Source: Oegoconia quadripuncta (Eukaryota > Arthropoda > Insecta > Lepidoptera > Autostichidae). From it: 64,000 nt of DNA. The notes below the pieces were generated by a model, which was not told the DNA's origin, ran no database searches, and saw nothing but the letters and a program-made list of their open reading frames with translations. Position numbers and translations under genes: made by a program. Each line of letters starts with the position of its first letter. Position 1 is the stretch's first letter. Positions 1 to 9,893 of this stretch are shown here, in pieces. The stretch lies in assembly GCA_949316235.1 (NCBI GenBank), contig OX438758.1, forward strand, positions 18,137,194 through 18,201,193. Reading direction: 5' to 3'.

Positions 1-509
1 TTGAAGCATCTGCCTGATGACGCCAAACGACTCAATAGCGCTAGCGTACTAGGTTGCGTAGGCGTAGCCTCACGGAAGCGAGTTGGACGGCGTATTTGTT
101 CTATATAAGATATATGTATTTTCAATTGTGTGTTATAAATAGTTTTATGAATTCACCCTGTATACAATAAAAATGCAACTTGGCTTTGTTTTATAAAATT
201 TATCTATATCGAAACTTGTAGGAAATTATGTTGTATACAGATGGATAAACACTGTTTATATGTCATGAGAGCTGCAATAAGATGTTTATTGTTTAAGCGA
301 CATTAACTCGAAATAGCTTGGAAAATATTGTTCAACTACCGGTCCTGTGGGGACTTGTCGACTAACGTAACTGTATAATTGCATAAATATATTAATAACA
401 TCAAATATAATGTAAATAACAATATAAGTTTTTAGAAAACCAAAAAGATCCGACTCCATATTCTGTATTTTGCAGCATCTTGTTGGATTGTTTACCATAT
501 AACTATATA
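1..509. other. AT-rich stretch, no gene recognised
   Basis: I see no convincing coding region here. A 95-codon open frame on the minus strand (286-573) shows no family motif and runs into the MITE that starts at 510. The words CACCCTGTATA near 157 recur near 29870 at the end of another repeat, so part of this stretch is probably an old repeat. Confidence 0.4.
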
Positions 510-935
510 TTAGGTCCTTACCTATGAAATTGGCGTTTTGTATGAAGAATTTCATTAAGACTGTTTTCTCCATACAAACATTTATGGTTTTTTTTTGAGA
601 ACGGCAAATCCAAATTTAGCTAAACTTTGTGTGTATTATCGGATAACATTAAGTTAAGTATAGGCAGCGTTAATTTTTAAAAGTAACCGCTTTATAAAAG
701 TTTCAGCGAATCTAAGAAATGATTATGGGAAGCACATGAAAAGAGCTCTGTTCAATTTTTTTTAATTATGTGATTTAGCCCAGAAATTAAAAAATATTTC
801 ATGTGAAACCTTGAAATAATATTCCATTTTCCAAATAAAAAACAAATTTGGATATAGCTTTGAAAATCTGAGTAATTGGTATGATATATGATTCACGAAG
901 AAAAAAAACTCCAATTTCATAGGTTTAAGACACAA
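510..935 (+). mobile_element. MITE family M1, copy 1 (TTAGGTCC ends)
   Basis: A 426-bp non-autonomous DNA element. It starts TTAGGTCCTTACCTATG and ends in a diverged inverse of that sequence (CATAGGTTTAAGACACAA), flanked by TA on both sides. Three further copies of nearly the same length lie at 9894-10317, 50908-51330 and 55965-56385. TA flanks and short terminal inverted repeats suggest mobilisation by a Tc1/mariner-type transposase, but no source transposase with these ends is in the window. Confidence 0.75.
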
Positions 936-944
936 TATTATTAT

Positions 945-1075
945 TTATTTATTTTTTTATTGAAGAGGTGGGCAAACGAGCAAGAGGCGCACCTGATGGT
1001 AAGTGTCACCGCTGCCCATATCCATCTACGGAAACGGAAGATCCGCAGTGGCGTTGCCGGCCTTTAAGGATTATT
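945..1075 (-). mobile_element. LINE 3'-end fragment (antisense)
   Basis: Read on the minus strand this is a LINE 3' terminus: GGCCGGCAACGCC, then a segment ending GCTCGTTTGCCCACC and an A-rich tail (T-run at 945-960 on the plus strand). A nearly identical copy lies at 25990-26127. The related plus-strand LINE end at 2700-2830 also has GGCCGGCAACGC and CTCGTTTGCC followed by poly-A, which sets the orientation. The fragment is severely 5'-truncated and has no coding capacity. Confidence 0.7.
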
Positions 1076-1440
1076 GTCGATATCCTGGAAAACCAAATGC
1101 TAAACTGATGATTCGAATGTCCTAGGCCGGTATTCAATTAGCATTACATAATGAGATCACAGTGATTGTAACATAGGCTAGCATAAAACCCTTGTATAAA
1201 TTGAACCCAACAGGGAATACCTACCTCACAAACAATTGAGTGCGAATGCAGGTAATGCTATGTAAATCCGTATAGCAACCGGGTGGGCCCAATCTGTTAC
1301 AATATGCACCTGCATTCGACGCAGAGTAGCTTGGTTGAGGGAGGATTTTTTATTTTTTCGTCAAAGAGCAAGTTGATACCTACGGGTGTTAGAGAAGGGA
1401 TACGTTAGAAGTGCAATTTTATTGTTTTTACTGTACTCTT
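1076..1440. other. Intergenic stretch, nothing recognised
   Basis: This is unassigned sequence between a LINE end and a SINE. It contains no open frame with recognisable motifs. The phrase GGCCGGTATTCAATTAGCATT near 1126 may be the edge of an old repeat. Confidence 0.3.
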
Positions 1441-1761
1441 TTTTTTTAAGCATAACGGGTTGGTACTTGACCTTAAACCTGATGTTAAGTGAAGATGAGG
1501 TCGAAGGTGGAAGCGTACTGACTCGGAAACCCCAACACATTTGGGGGGCTGGCTATCTTATCTCTGACAACTGGAACACAACAATGCTATTAACATTGCT
1601 GCTTAGCGGCAAATTTAGATAAGATGGTGGTAGCTAGCCAGGCGGACATTTAAAATGCCCTACCACCAACCAAACCGAGTACTTAAACATATGGGGTACA
1701 TGTTCGAACCCGCGACCTCCGAATCGTAAACCCAATGTTGTTTACAGCCACGGAGGCGGTT
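1441..1761 (-). mobile_element. SINE-1 copy, near full length
   Basis: A copy of the most abundant SINE here. On the minus strand it runs from a tRNA-like head (CCTCCGTGGCTGT, a damaged A box) through a body with GTCCGCCTGGCTAGCTACCA and ends ...GCTTAAAAAAA. The B box is damaged (CGCGGGTTCGAAC, without the usual downstream CCCAGCGGGG). Comparable copies lie at 9122, 19151, 28675 and 42547. The family is transcribed by RNA polymerase III and moved by a LINE, as is known for tRNA-derived SINEs. Confidence 0.85.
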
Positions 1762-2060
1762 CCAGGACAAAGTCTCTTTGAACAAAAATATAATTAAAAT
1801 TCGTTCAATTCGTCCTTTTAATTCGTATGATTTCAACTTTCGCATTTAAATAATATTACTGGTAGTCAGACTCATATGCCGAAACCCTTATCACCGAACG
1901 ACAGCTTCGCCGAAACACCGTTTGTCCATAATCTCTTCTGCGAAACAATTCTTTGCCGGCGGAACGGTTCGCCGAACATATCCTTCGTCAATGATTGCTA
2001 TTAGAAGTATATATATATTGGCGTAAGAGGCCAAAAATGTTTATTGTTTAACACGAGTAC

Positions 2061-2830
2061 ATGAAACACTACCAAGTAGGTATACCTGGTCTCCTGTCTC
2101 TTCAATTTCAAAGCACTCCCCTTGACGTTAAGCTGAGTATTAGGATTCTCGGAGTGAACATCTCTAGTAACGTTCAATTCCGCGGTCATCTGGAGGATAA
2201 GGCCAAGTTGGGCTCCAAAAAGTTAGGTGTCCTCAGTAGAGCGGCTCGTTACTTCACGCCGGCTCACCGCCTCCAACTTTATAAGGCGCAAGTTCGGCCG
2301 CATGTCGAGTATTGTTCTCACCTATGGGCTGGGGCACCTCAGTACCAGCTTCTTCCTTTTGACCGCGTTCAACGTCGCGCAGTCCGAATTGTCGGCCAAG
2401 AGAGTCTCACTGACCGACTGGATCCCCTGGCGTTGCGAAGAGACGTCGCGTCCCTCTGCATTCTCTATCGCATATTTCATGGAGAGTGTTCTGAAGAACT
2501 GTTCAAGCTAGTATTAGCTTGAACAGTTCGCGTGCGCGGGTATCCGCGCTGCTCAATTTAACCGATACACTTCTCGCCGAAAATTAAATTTCCATCCACA
2601 TCACCTGGATGATTCTTACCACGTACGACCACCCTGTGGAACGGACTTCCGGCAGCGGTATTCCCGAACGAGTACGACGTTGGAACCTTCAAGAAACGAG
2701 CCTACACCTTCCTCAAAGGCCGGCAACGCATCTGTGACCCTTTTGGTGTTGCGGGTGTCCATGGGCGGCGGTGATTGCTTTCCATCAGGTAACCCGCATG
2801 CTCGTTTGCCGCCCTCTCATATAAAAAAAA
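2061..2830 (+). pseudogene. LINE ORF2 C-terminal fragment with 3' end
   Basis: The first 153 codons match the end of a non-LTR retrotransposon reverse transcriptase: LGVNISSNVQFRGHLEDKAK, then the LYKAQVRPHVEYCSHLW thumb motif and the DRVQRRAVRIV motif. A stop interrupts at about 2520, after which further frames read [18 protein letters not shown] and [16 protein letters not shown] pieces. The copy ends with GGCCGGCAACGCATCTGTGA, CATGCTCGTTTGCC and poly-A near 2830. The order is that of a 5'-truncated, degenerate LINE insertion. It cannot make a working enzyme. Confidence 0.85.
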
Positions 2831-3483
2831 AACACCTCTGAACGTAACTAATCTATGATAGCTGAACGGCGGAACGTGCTGTAGGCTACAGGAAATAATC
2901 ATACGATTTCCTTTAACGGCTGCCGATATAGAATAAAAATATAACCTGGCTAGAACCGACGCTAGCCAAATTGAAAACCGGTCCATTGAAGCTCTATTCT
3001 ATGAACCTAGCTGGAAGAGCCGTTATTGAAGAAATGGGAGCATTTTACATTCTGTGTCCCACGAGAGTCTAGTTGGAAATTACCTTGGATTGGATTACGA
3101 ATAAAATTGACACTTTCTCTACCTAGGTGTCGGTTGAGAAAGTAACTATATGTTCTTCTTACTAACGAGTCGATGGCGAAAACATTAGCCTTTAAGACAG
3201 TTTTTTTTTTTTGGAGAATATGTTGTCATAGTCTTTTCAGTTTTCTTATTTTATTTTTATAGATAAAGCCATGCCAAGAGCCATACTCGAAGGAAATCAG
3301 TTTCAAAGGCTACCACAGTTAGTTTAAATTGTCTGTATGGTATCCTGTCTTTTCGCCGAAAATTGTTTGACAGATTATCACTTGCCAACCAACGTTTCGC
3401 CGATGTTTCACTTTGACAACTAACGATTAGCGATTTTTTGTATGACAACGTTTCATTTGGTAGAATTATTGTTAAACTGATTA
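2831..3483. other. Repeat-derived stretch with CGCCGAAA-type motifs
   Basis: I found no gene here. Degenerate words such as TTCGCCGAAAATTGTTTG and GCCAACCAACGTTTCGCCGA recur between 3340 and 3480, and also at 1875-1995 and 7490-7600. This indicates an old interspersed repeat with internal degenerate subrepeats. The position immediately in front of the tandem hairpin units suggests a link to them, but that is inference. Confidence 0.45.
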
Positions 3484-4544
3484 TCTGGGGGCACGGCAGT
3501 GCCCCCGCCAAGTCGAGCGCGAAGCAAACACTGCCGTACCATCCTTTACTGGAACCATTTCGCCGCATTTTCAGGCCCCTATTTTAGAACCTCTGGATAA
3601 GACTAGAACGCAGAAATTTTCGTCATCCAGTAAGCTATAATCACATACTTAAAATCCAAAATTTCAAGTCTGTAGGTCATTTAGTTCCGAAGTTAAGCGA
3701 AAGCAAAGTTTCGCATTTATGACACTCACTCACTCACTCACTCACTCATGATCATCAAAATAGAACTAGTACTTCCCATAAACTCAGAGAGCTGAAACTT
3801 GGTACAGAGTTATGGTTCAATGGCCACATAAAGGGAAAACTATAAAAACTAGGATAATCGAAGATCTGGAGTACCTGGTGACCCTGATTAGGAAACACAA
3901 GAGCCCAACCAAACTATTAGAGATCGACATATACCGCCTTTACAAAAAATATTCAACTTGGTGGGCCGCTTCATTTGATGTCAAAAATCGAAGGTCTGAA
4001 GTATCTGATGAAGAACCCTCAGCTGGTCTCAGCTGTATTAGAGATATGGTAATGCCCCCTTCTACTATTGGTACATAGAAAAATCGACTGTCATTGCAAA
4101 AATCCAGCGTAGTGCGACACATCTTCTAATTTAATCTAGCCTATAGCGTCCCACTGCTGGGCGAATGCCTCCCCTTCTGCTTTTAATACGAATATAAATA
4201 AAATTAAAGGAAAACTCTGGATAAGACTAGACTGGCTTTTATACTTATACTTACTTATACTTATTACAAGTTTACAAGAAGAAATAGTCAAACGATTAAT
4301 TTTATTCTACTCGAACATTACACAAATTAGATAAACAAACGAAAATTTGGTCAAAATATAATGCATTGGCTAAGAGTGGCGGTGATACCCGCACGCGTCG
4401 CTAGATGGCGTTGACTGTATTTTAAAACGCGCTTACGTTTTGTTTTTCCGATAACCTTATATGGCAAAGTGGCAACCGGCCGCGTTACAGTCGTTTACGA
4501 CATTCTTCTATTGCGCTTGAAAATGTTTGCTAGGGATTAGGAGG
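3484..4544. mobile_element. Helentron/Helitron-like unit, tandem copy A
   Basis: The first of two directly repeated 1061-bp units. It begins TCT followed by a hairpin (GGGGGCAC, loop GGCA, GTGCCCCC, an 8-bp stem) and contains a (CACT)n microsatellite near 3723-3750. It ends ...CTAGGGATTAGGAGG. It has no terminal inverted repeats. The hairpin at one extremity, absence of TIRs and head-to-tail arrangement fit a non-autonomous rolling-circle element whose 3' end is on the minus strand. The 88-codon frame at 3812-4078 shows no protein family, so I do not call it a gene. Confidence 0.6.
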
Positions 4545-5605
4545 TCTGGGGGCACGGCAGTGCCCCCGCCAAGTCGAGCGCGAAGCAAACACTGCCGTAC
4601 CATCCTTTACTGGAACCATTTCGCCGCATTTTCAGGCCCCTATTTTAGAACCTCTGGATAAGACTAGAACGCAGAAATTTTCGTCATCCAGTAAGCTATA
4701 ATCACATACTTAAAATCCAAAATTTCAAGTCTGTAGGTCATTTAGTTCCGAAGTTAAGCGAAAGCAAAGTTTCGCATTTATGACACTCACTCACTCACTC
4801 ACTCACTCATGATCATCAAAATAGAACTAGTACTTCCCATAAACTCAGAGAGCTGAAACTTGGTACAGAGTTATGGTTCAATGGCCACATAAAGGGAAAA
4901 CTATAAAAACTAGGATAATCGAAGATCTGGAGTACCTGGTGACCCTGATTAGGAAACACAAGAGCCCAACCAAACTATTAGAGATCGACATATACCGCCT
5001 TTACAAAAAATATTCAACTTGGTGGGCCGCTTCATTTGATGTCAAAAATCGAAGGTCTGAAGTATCTGATGAAGAACCCTCAGCTGGTCTCAGCTGTATT
5101 AGAGATATGGTAATGCCCCCTTCTACTATTGGTACATAGAAAAATCGACTGTCATTGCAAAAATCCAGCGTAGTGCGACACATCTTCTAATTTAATCTAG
5201 CCTATAGCGTCCCACTGCTGGGCGAATGCCTCCCCTTCTGCTTTTAATACGAATATAAATAAAATTAAAGGAAAACTCTGGATAAGACTAGACTGGCTTT
5301 TATACTTATACTTACTTATACTTATTACAAGTTTACAAGAAGAAATAGTCAAACGATTAATTTTATTCTACTCGAACATTACACAAATTAGATAAACAAA
5401 CGAAAATTTGGTCAAAATATAATGCATTGGCTAAGAGTGGCGGTGATACCCGCACGCGTCGCTAGATGGCGTTGACTGTATTTTAAAACGCGCTTACGTT
5501 TTGTTTTTCCGATAACCTTATATGGCAAAGTGGCAACCGGCCGCGTTACAGTCGTTTACGACATTCTTCTATTGCGCTTGAAAATGTTTGCTAGGGATTA
5601 GGAGG
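4545..5605. mobile_element. Helentron/Helitron-like unit, tandem copy B
   Basis: The second 1061-bp unit, joined directly to copy A with no intervening base. By eye the two copies read identically over their length, including the microsatellite. The junction is GGAGG|TCTGGGGGCAC. Flanking bases are GATTA on the left (3479-3483) and GATTA on the right (5606-5610), which could be a 5-bp duplication or chance. Identity implies a very recent event or an assembly artefact. Confidence 0.6.
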
Positions 5606-6239
5606 GATTATTTGCATTTCGTTGATTTCGCTGATTATTTCGTGAGGTTTGTTAAGGTTAATTGGCAGGTTGTTATTATATTAATTCAAAGATTTAAACA
5701 GGTTAGGAATTATATGGTTAGTGACGGATTACTGATAATTACTTAATTATCAGAATTAAAAGAAGTTTCAATTGAATACTTTATTTAATTGTTAATTATT
5801 TAGTACCTACTTTTAGTTTTCTAGGTTTAATTTACAGTTAGGCAGTACTTCGAATCGCGTTCGTGTTTATAAGTACTTTTCTAGTATTCTAGTTTAGTTT
5901 ATTTAGTTAGATATTACTTTCGTTTCGTTTAAAAATATCATTAATTTAGCTGTATTTCAGTACTAGGTAGGTAGTACCTTTGGTAGAAAGTTCATTGATA
6001 ATTAATTATATTGACACTTGTCTAATAATTAAGAGTTAACGTTTTACTTATAGTTTGTATAGATTGAGTAGGCAGAGTAATATTTTCTTTAAGTTTTTTT
6101 TATTAAGACAAAAGAAGTCTTAAAGATATAAGTAGGTTTTAGTCTAAATATTATCGGTATTACTGATTTGTTGTCCATATACTAAAGGTCGTTGAGTTTA
6201 ATTGTGTTTGATTTCGCAAGATAATAATTATCGTAAAAA
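5606..6239. other. AT-rich non-coding stretch
   Basis: Very AT-rich sequence with many TAATTA and AGTACTT words and no usable open frame. It separates the tandem hairpin units from the OTU-like reading frame. It may be the upstream region of that frame in a larger mobile element. I see nothing else in it. Confidence 0.35.
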
Positions 6240-6434
6240 ATGTCGATATTATTAAAAGACGACGATGAACTTAGTGGCTACCAAGTAGTTGGTATGCCCA
6301 AAGACGGGTCTTGTCTCTTCCATTCAATATCTTTCTTGGTGTATGGTAGAACTGACTCAACTTGCAGTATCAAGTATATTTGTAGAAACGTGGGCATATA
6401 TGTAATATGCCCACATTTCTACAAAAAGAAGTGA
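6240..6434 (+). pseudogene. OTU cysteine-protease domain start, truncated
   Basis: A 64-codon frame whose residues 17-38 read VGMPKDGSCLFHSISFLVYG. This matches the start of OTU-fold deubiquitinases, in which the D-G-x-C motif carries the catalytic aspartate and cysteine. The downstream histidine half is missing because the frame runs into a palindrome at 6378-6425 and stops. OTU domains occur as accessory domains in animal Helitron/Helentron polyproteins and in other selfish elements. With the tandem hairpin units 630 bp upstream, a Helentron origin is plausible but not shown. Confidence 0.55.
6378..6425. repeat. Short palindrome with TGTAGAAA arms
   Basis: TTGTAGAAACGTGGGCATAT is followed almost at once by its near-exact inverse, ATGCCCACATTTCTACAA. 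This gives arms of about 20 bp with a few-base centre. The palindrome truncates the OTU-like frame and sits ten bases from the start of the 230-bp inverted repeat. Confidence 0.8.
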
Positions 6435-7064
6435 AATCCCACCAAAAACATTCTGTAAAAAACTAGCCAAATCTCGATGGAGCTGCTTGATTATCTCTAA
6501 AAAGTAATGAAATCTATACAAAGTCGTGCCAAGTGTAAGGTTCCTTACTGCGATTTCTTTATTATTATAGTTAATGTTGTGTGACTTGGCCGTTGAAGGG
6601 TACACAGGGGTACAAAACCAGGTGCTCCATGACACCATTGCACCAATCTGTCGCCAGAACCGCTACGCATTGACGATGGAAAATTGCCACTTGGAAAACG
6701 TTTATTCAATAACCAGTCAATTGTAGGCTTGATAAAGCCACTAACGTATAAAGAATGTTATGTAAACGCCACACAGATTATTCGCTAATAGTTTGCCGTT
6801 GAACATTCTTAATAACATAATTAATAACATTAATAGCGGTTCTGGCGACAGATTGGTGCAATGGTGTCATGGAGCACCTGGTTTTGTACCCCTGTGTACC
6901 CTTCAACGGCCAAATCACACAACATTAACTATAATAATAAAGAAATCGCAGTAAGGAACCTTACACTTGGCACGACTTTGTATAGATTTCATTACTTTTT
7001 AGAGATAATCAAGCAGCTCCATCGAGATTTGGCTAGTTTTTTACAGAATGTTTTTGGTGGGATT
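6435..7064. repeat. 230-bp inverted repeat with 170-bp spacer
   Basis: The left arm (6435-6664) and right arm (6835-7064) are reverse complements with, by eye, one mismatch (GTGTGACTTGG against GTGTGATTTGG). The spacer is 6665-6834. Each arm carries the same open frame in opposite directions. The right-hand one continues to 7232 and starts MVSWSTWFCTPVYPSTAK; I do not recognise the product. The structure could be a foldback element or a recent palindromic duplication. Confidence 0.85.
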
Positions 7065-7232
7065 AAAATGACACAAAACGTTTGGAACATTTATCATTTG
7101 TCAAAAATTTCACTAGGCCACACAACTATTAGACGAAAGACGTTTTGTCACTCTAACAGTTCCCTTTTTATACTGAATGATCTAAACTGTCTCCTAAAAA
7201 GGAATAACAATAATTCAGACATCTGTTGGTAA

Positions 7233-7641
7233 GGTTGGAAGGTTAGTTGGCTGTAGCGAGGTGGGCGAGCAAAGCGAGCCCAACTCGCCCGCCATGCCCT
7301 TCTGTTAGGTTTACATGTATACATAGAGCAATAAAACCCTATTTAATTCAACATTTGGTACTCAATAAACAATTAAAGGAATATTACGCAAACTAAAACA
7401 TTCTGCTACTTGAAAGATGGCATTTTAGAAAGTGTCATTATGAAAAGCAGACCAAACGTACAGTTGGTAACTGTGAGTTTGGGAAATAAAACAAAATTAT
7501 ATGATAATTTGGCAAATGATTATTCGGCGAAATAAAATTCTGCGAAACGTTAGTTGGCAGGTGAAAATCTGACAAACAATTTTCGGCGAGAGGGCAGAGA
7601 ACCTGTCTGTATAATAATCGCTTGTGAACTCGGGAATTTTG
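7233..7641. other. Repeat-derived stretch, no gene
   Basis: GTGGGCGAGCAAAGCGAGCC near 7262 is a short GC-rich repeat box. From 7490 to 7600 there are CGGCGAAA/GGCAAA motifs of the same type as 1875-1995 and 3340-3480. No coding region was recognised. Confidence 0.35.
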
Positions 7642-7864
7642 TTTTTTTTATGCACATCGGGGTTAGCACTTGACCTCAATCACACCTGATGTTAAGTGAA
7701 GATGAGGCCGAAGGTGGAAGCGTACCGACCCGGAAACCCCAACATTTGGTGAACTGGCTTACTTATCTTTGACAACCGGAACACAACAATGCTATTAACA
7801 TTGCTGTTTGGCAGCAGATTTAAATAAGCTGGTGGTAGCTAGCCAGGCGGACATTTAAAATGCC
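7642..7864 (-). mobile_element. SINE-1, head-less fragment
   Basis: It has the T-run (A tail on the minus strand), the body words TGATGTTAAGTGAAGATGAGG and GGTGGTAGCTAGCCAGGCGG, and stops at GACATTTAAAATGCC. The tRNA-like head with the polymerase III boxes is absent, so this copy is 5'-truncated. Confidence 0.8.
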
Positions 7865-8019
7865 GGTTTGGTTGTTTGTAAACGCTTTTTTGTACACGTA
7901 CAAAAGAAAATAAACGCAGAACAAATTTACTTAAAACTAACAAAGGCGGACTTATCCCACAGCGGGATATAAATCAATCAATCAATCAATGAAATACGCT
8001 TTATTGTTTAAATAAGGAA

Positions 8020-8475
8020 GGTACATTTTATATGTTTATACAAACTACAATTTATTTGATTTGTTATGTATTATTTTTTTTGGAAAATCAATATAAGGGC
8101 ATAATTAGGTTCCTGTTGATATAGAAAATCTTCATTTCAATAAATTACAAGATGCTATAAAACAGAAACTTATTAATAAAGCATGTTATAAAATATCAGA
8201 CTATTTACATAACAATCATCCCTGGACATAACCGGCTCGATCGCATGCTGGGTTATTTCACAATTAATAATGAAATATAAAAACCGTTTCACAATATAAA
8301 AATCTATTTTTAAAGAGTAACCCCTCGAGTTTCTTGCTTGTTCTTATCAGAGGAAAATTTCCTTTTGAACAAGCAGTAGCTTAAAAAATGTAACATCTGA
8401 CTATTTTGAGTATACCCACACAGGGTATAAAACCTAAAAAATAAAGCATTTTTGACTTTGAGTATTGCATACTAC
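8020..8475. mobile_element. LINE 3'-end relics (AAATAAAGCATTTTTGACTTTGA tail family)
   Basis: Two adjoining LINE ends. Around 7975-8060 an AATC microsatellite precedes AATGAAATACGCTTTATTG, an antisense LINE tail. At 8310-8470 a plus-strand end reads GAGTTTCTTGCTTGTTCTTA and finishes AAATAAAGCATTTTTGACT. Related ends occur near 20900, 25900-25975, 44430-44540, 54195-54340, 55070-55205 and 63915-64000. No coding sequence remains. Confidence 0.6.
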
Positions 8476-8730
8476 CGATGTACAGAGCAGTTTCCTGTAA
8501 TGCAGGAAATGTCCGACATAGAGATAACGATCCGCCAATTGAATGCCTGTGATATTTGTCACATACAAACATAGTTACTTAGTGTGGAACTAGATTGCGC
8601 TGTGTATATGTACAGTCGAGTCGGTCGACCACACATGATGTTACACGTCAACCTTTGAATCGTCACTAATACGCTTGACTTACCGTCAACTGTACTGTAC
8701 AAGGATATTTATTTATACAATACGTTTGTT

Positions 8731-9002
8731 TGACGACCTGTTTGGTTAGTGGTTAGAAACTGACCACTATACAAAAGGTCGCGGGTTCGAATCCTGCTAG
8801 GGGCATGTGTTTGTATGATGAATACGGACATGTGTATACCTGAGTTATGGATGTTTTCATTTATAATAAGTATTTATTTACAAAAAAATATGTATTTATG
8901 TAATATATCAACCATCTGGTATCTATAACACAAGCATATAGTTGCGTAATGTGGAACTAGATGGCATTGTGTGTACGTCCAAGGATATTTATTTATTTAA
9001 TA
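8731..9002 (+). mobile_element. SINE-3 copy
   Basis: A tRNA-like head (GACGACCTGTTTGG, B box GGTTCGAATCCTG), then TGTTTGTATGATGAATACGG, GTATCTATAACACAAGC, GTGGAACTAGATGGC and an AT-rich tail. A remnant of the same tail lies just upstream at 8575-8620. At least eight other copies are in the window. The internal A and B boxes mimic a tRNA gene, but there is no mature acceptor stem. Confidence 0.85.
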
Positions 9003-9520
9003 CAACACAGTAACAGTGCAGTGCAGTGGATTACAATACAATACAATACAATGCAATGCAATGCAATACAATACAATACAGTTTCAGAAAAGTGGTAAGA
9101 ATAGAATGTACAATTTGGCGATTTTTTTTTTATGCATAACGGGTTGGTACTTGACCTCAATCACACCTGATGTTAAGTAAAGATGAGGTCGAAGATGGAA
9201 GCGTACTGACCCGGAAACCCCAACACATTTGGGGGACTGGCTATCTTATCTCTGACAACCGGAACACGACAATGCTATTAACATTGCTGCTTGGCGGCAG
9301 ATTTAGATAAGATGGTGGTAGCTAGCCAGGCGGACATTTAAAATGCCCTACCACCAACCAAACCGACTAGGGGATCGAACCCGCGACCTCCGAATCGTAA
9401 ACTCAATGTTGTTTACATTGAGCCACGGAGGCGGTTAAATTTTATCACCTTTCAGGCAACCTTTGTGTATAAGGACAGTACATTTGAAATAGTTAGGTTG
9501 TGCGGTATTAAATAACTATA
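9003..9520. mobile_element. LINE 3'-end repeat split by a SINE-1 insertion
   Basis: The stretch 9003-9121 has a run of CAATA/CAATG pentamers and then CAGTTTCAGAAAAGTGGTAA and CAATTTGGCGA. It continues after the SINE at 9437 with CAGGCAACCTTTGTGTATAA and GTTGTGCGGTATTA. The same sequence is uninterrupted at 59125-59320. The SINE at 9122-9436 is therefore the younger element. Confidence 0.75.
9122..9436 (-). mobile_element. SINE-1, full-length copy nested in a repeat
   Basis: A complete copy of 315 bp. On the minus strand it reads CCGCCTCCGTGGCTCAATG (head with A box), CGCGGGTTCGATCCCC (B box), body, and GTTATGCATAAAAAAA tail. It is inserted into a LINE-end repeat after GGCGA. This is a clean example of the family consensus. 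Confidence 0.9.
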
Positions 9521-9893
9521 TCTACATGTCAAAAGATCCAACAAGACTCTTGTCTCACTTTTCTAATAAAATATACCAACCTTCACCTCTAGGATAAATA
9601 AACCGCTGAAAATGTTATCGGACGCGCAGATATGCCGATCCGGCTAGCTTGAACTGGAATATATCCAATGCAAAATTACCCTTCAGCGGGTTTGGGAATT
9701 GCACTACTAAGGGAGAAGAGGTGTGGGTGGATGGGGCTCGGAGTTGCGGTATTTATTACTTGGACTGCACTATAAGCTAGTGAAGCTAGTAGCGGTGATA
9801 ATTATCCTCCAAATCATGCTACTATTGTAAATGTCATCATCATCAAATCAATCCAGCTTATACCCATAATCTCAACTTCCCAACTAATAAGTA
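9521..9893. other. Intergenic stretch, nothing recognised
   Basis: Mixed sequence without a plausible gene. AGTAGCGGTGATAATTATCC at 9788-9807 recurs at 10329-10348, on the far side of the MITE at 9894-10317. The MITE may therefore have inserted between, or together with, a locally duplicated segment. Confidence 0.4.

Noticed and set aside
3723..3750. CACT tandem run as a CRISPR-like or regulatory array
   Set aside because: A simple tetranucleotide microsatellite inside a repeated element, with no spacers.
3812..4078. 88-codon frame present identically in both tandem units (also 4873-5139)
   Set aside because: The duplication of the frame follows from duplication of the whole unit. No motif or family resemblance was seen, so it is not called a gene.
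6357..7232. Two oppositely oriented copies of an MVSWSTWF... gene
   Set aside because: They are the same sequence in the arms of the inverted repeat. There is no recognised family, so it was recorded as a repeat rather than two genes.
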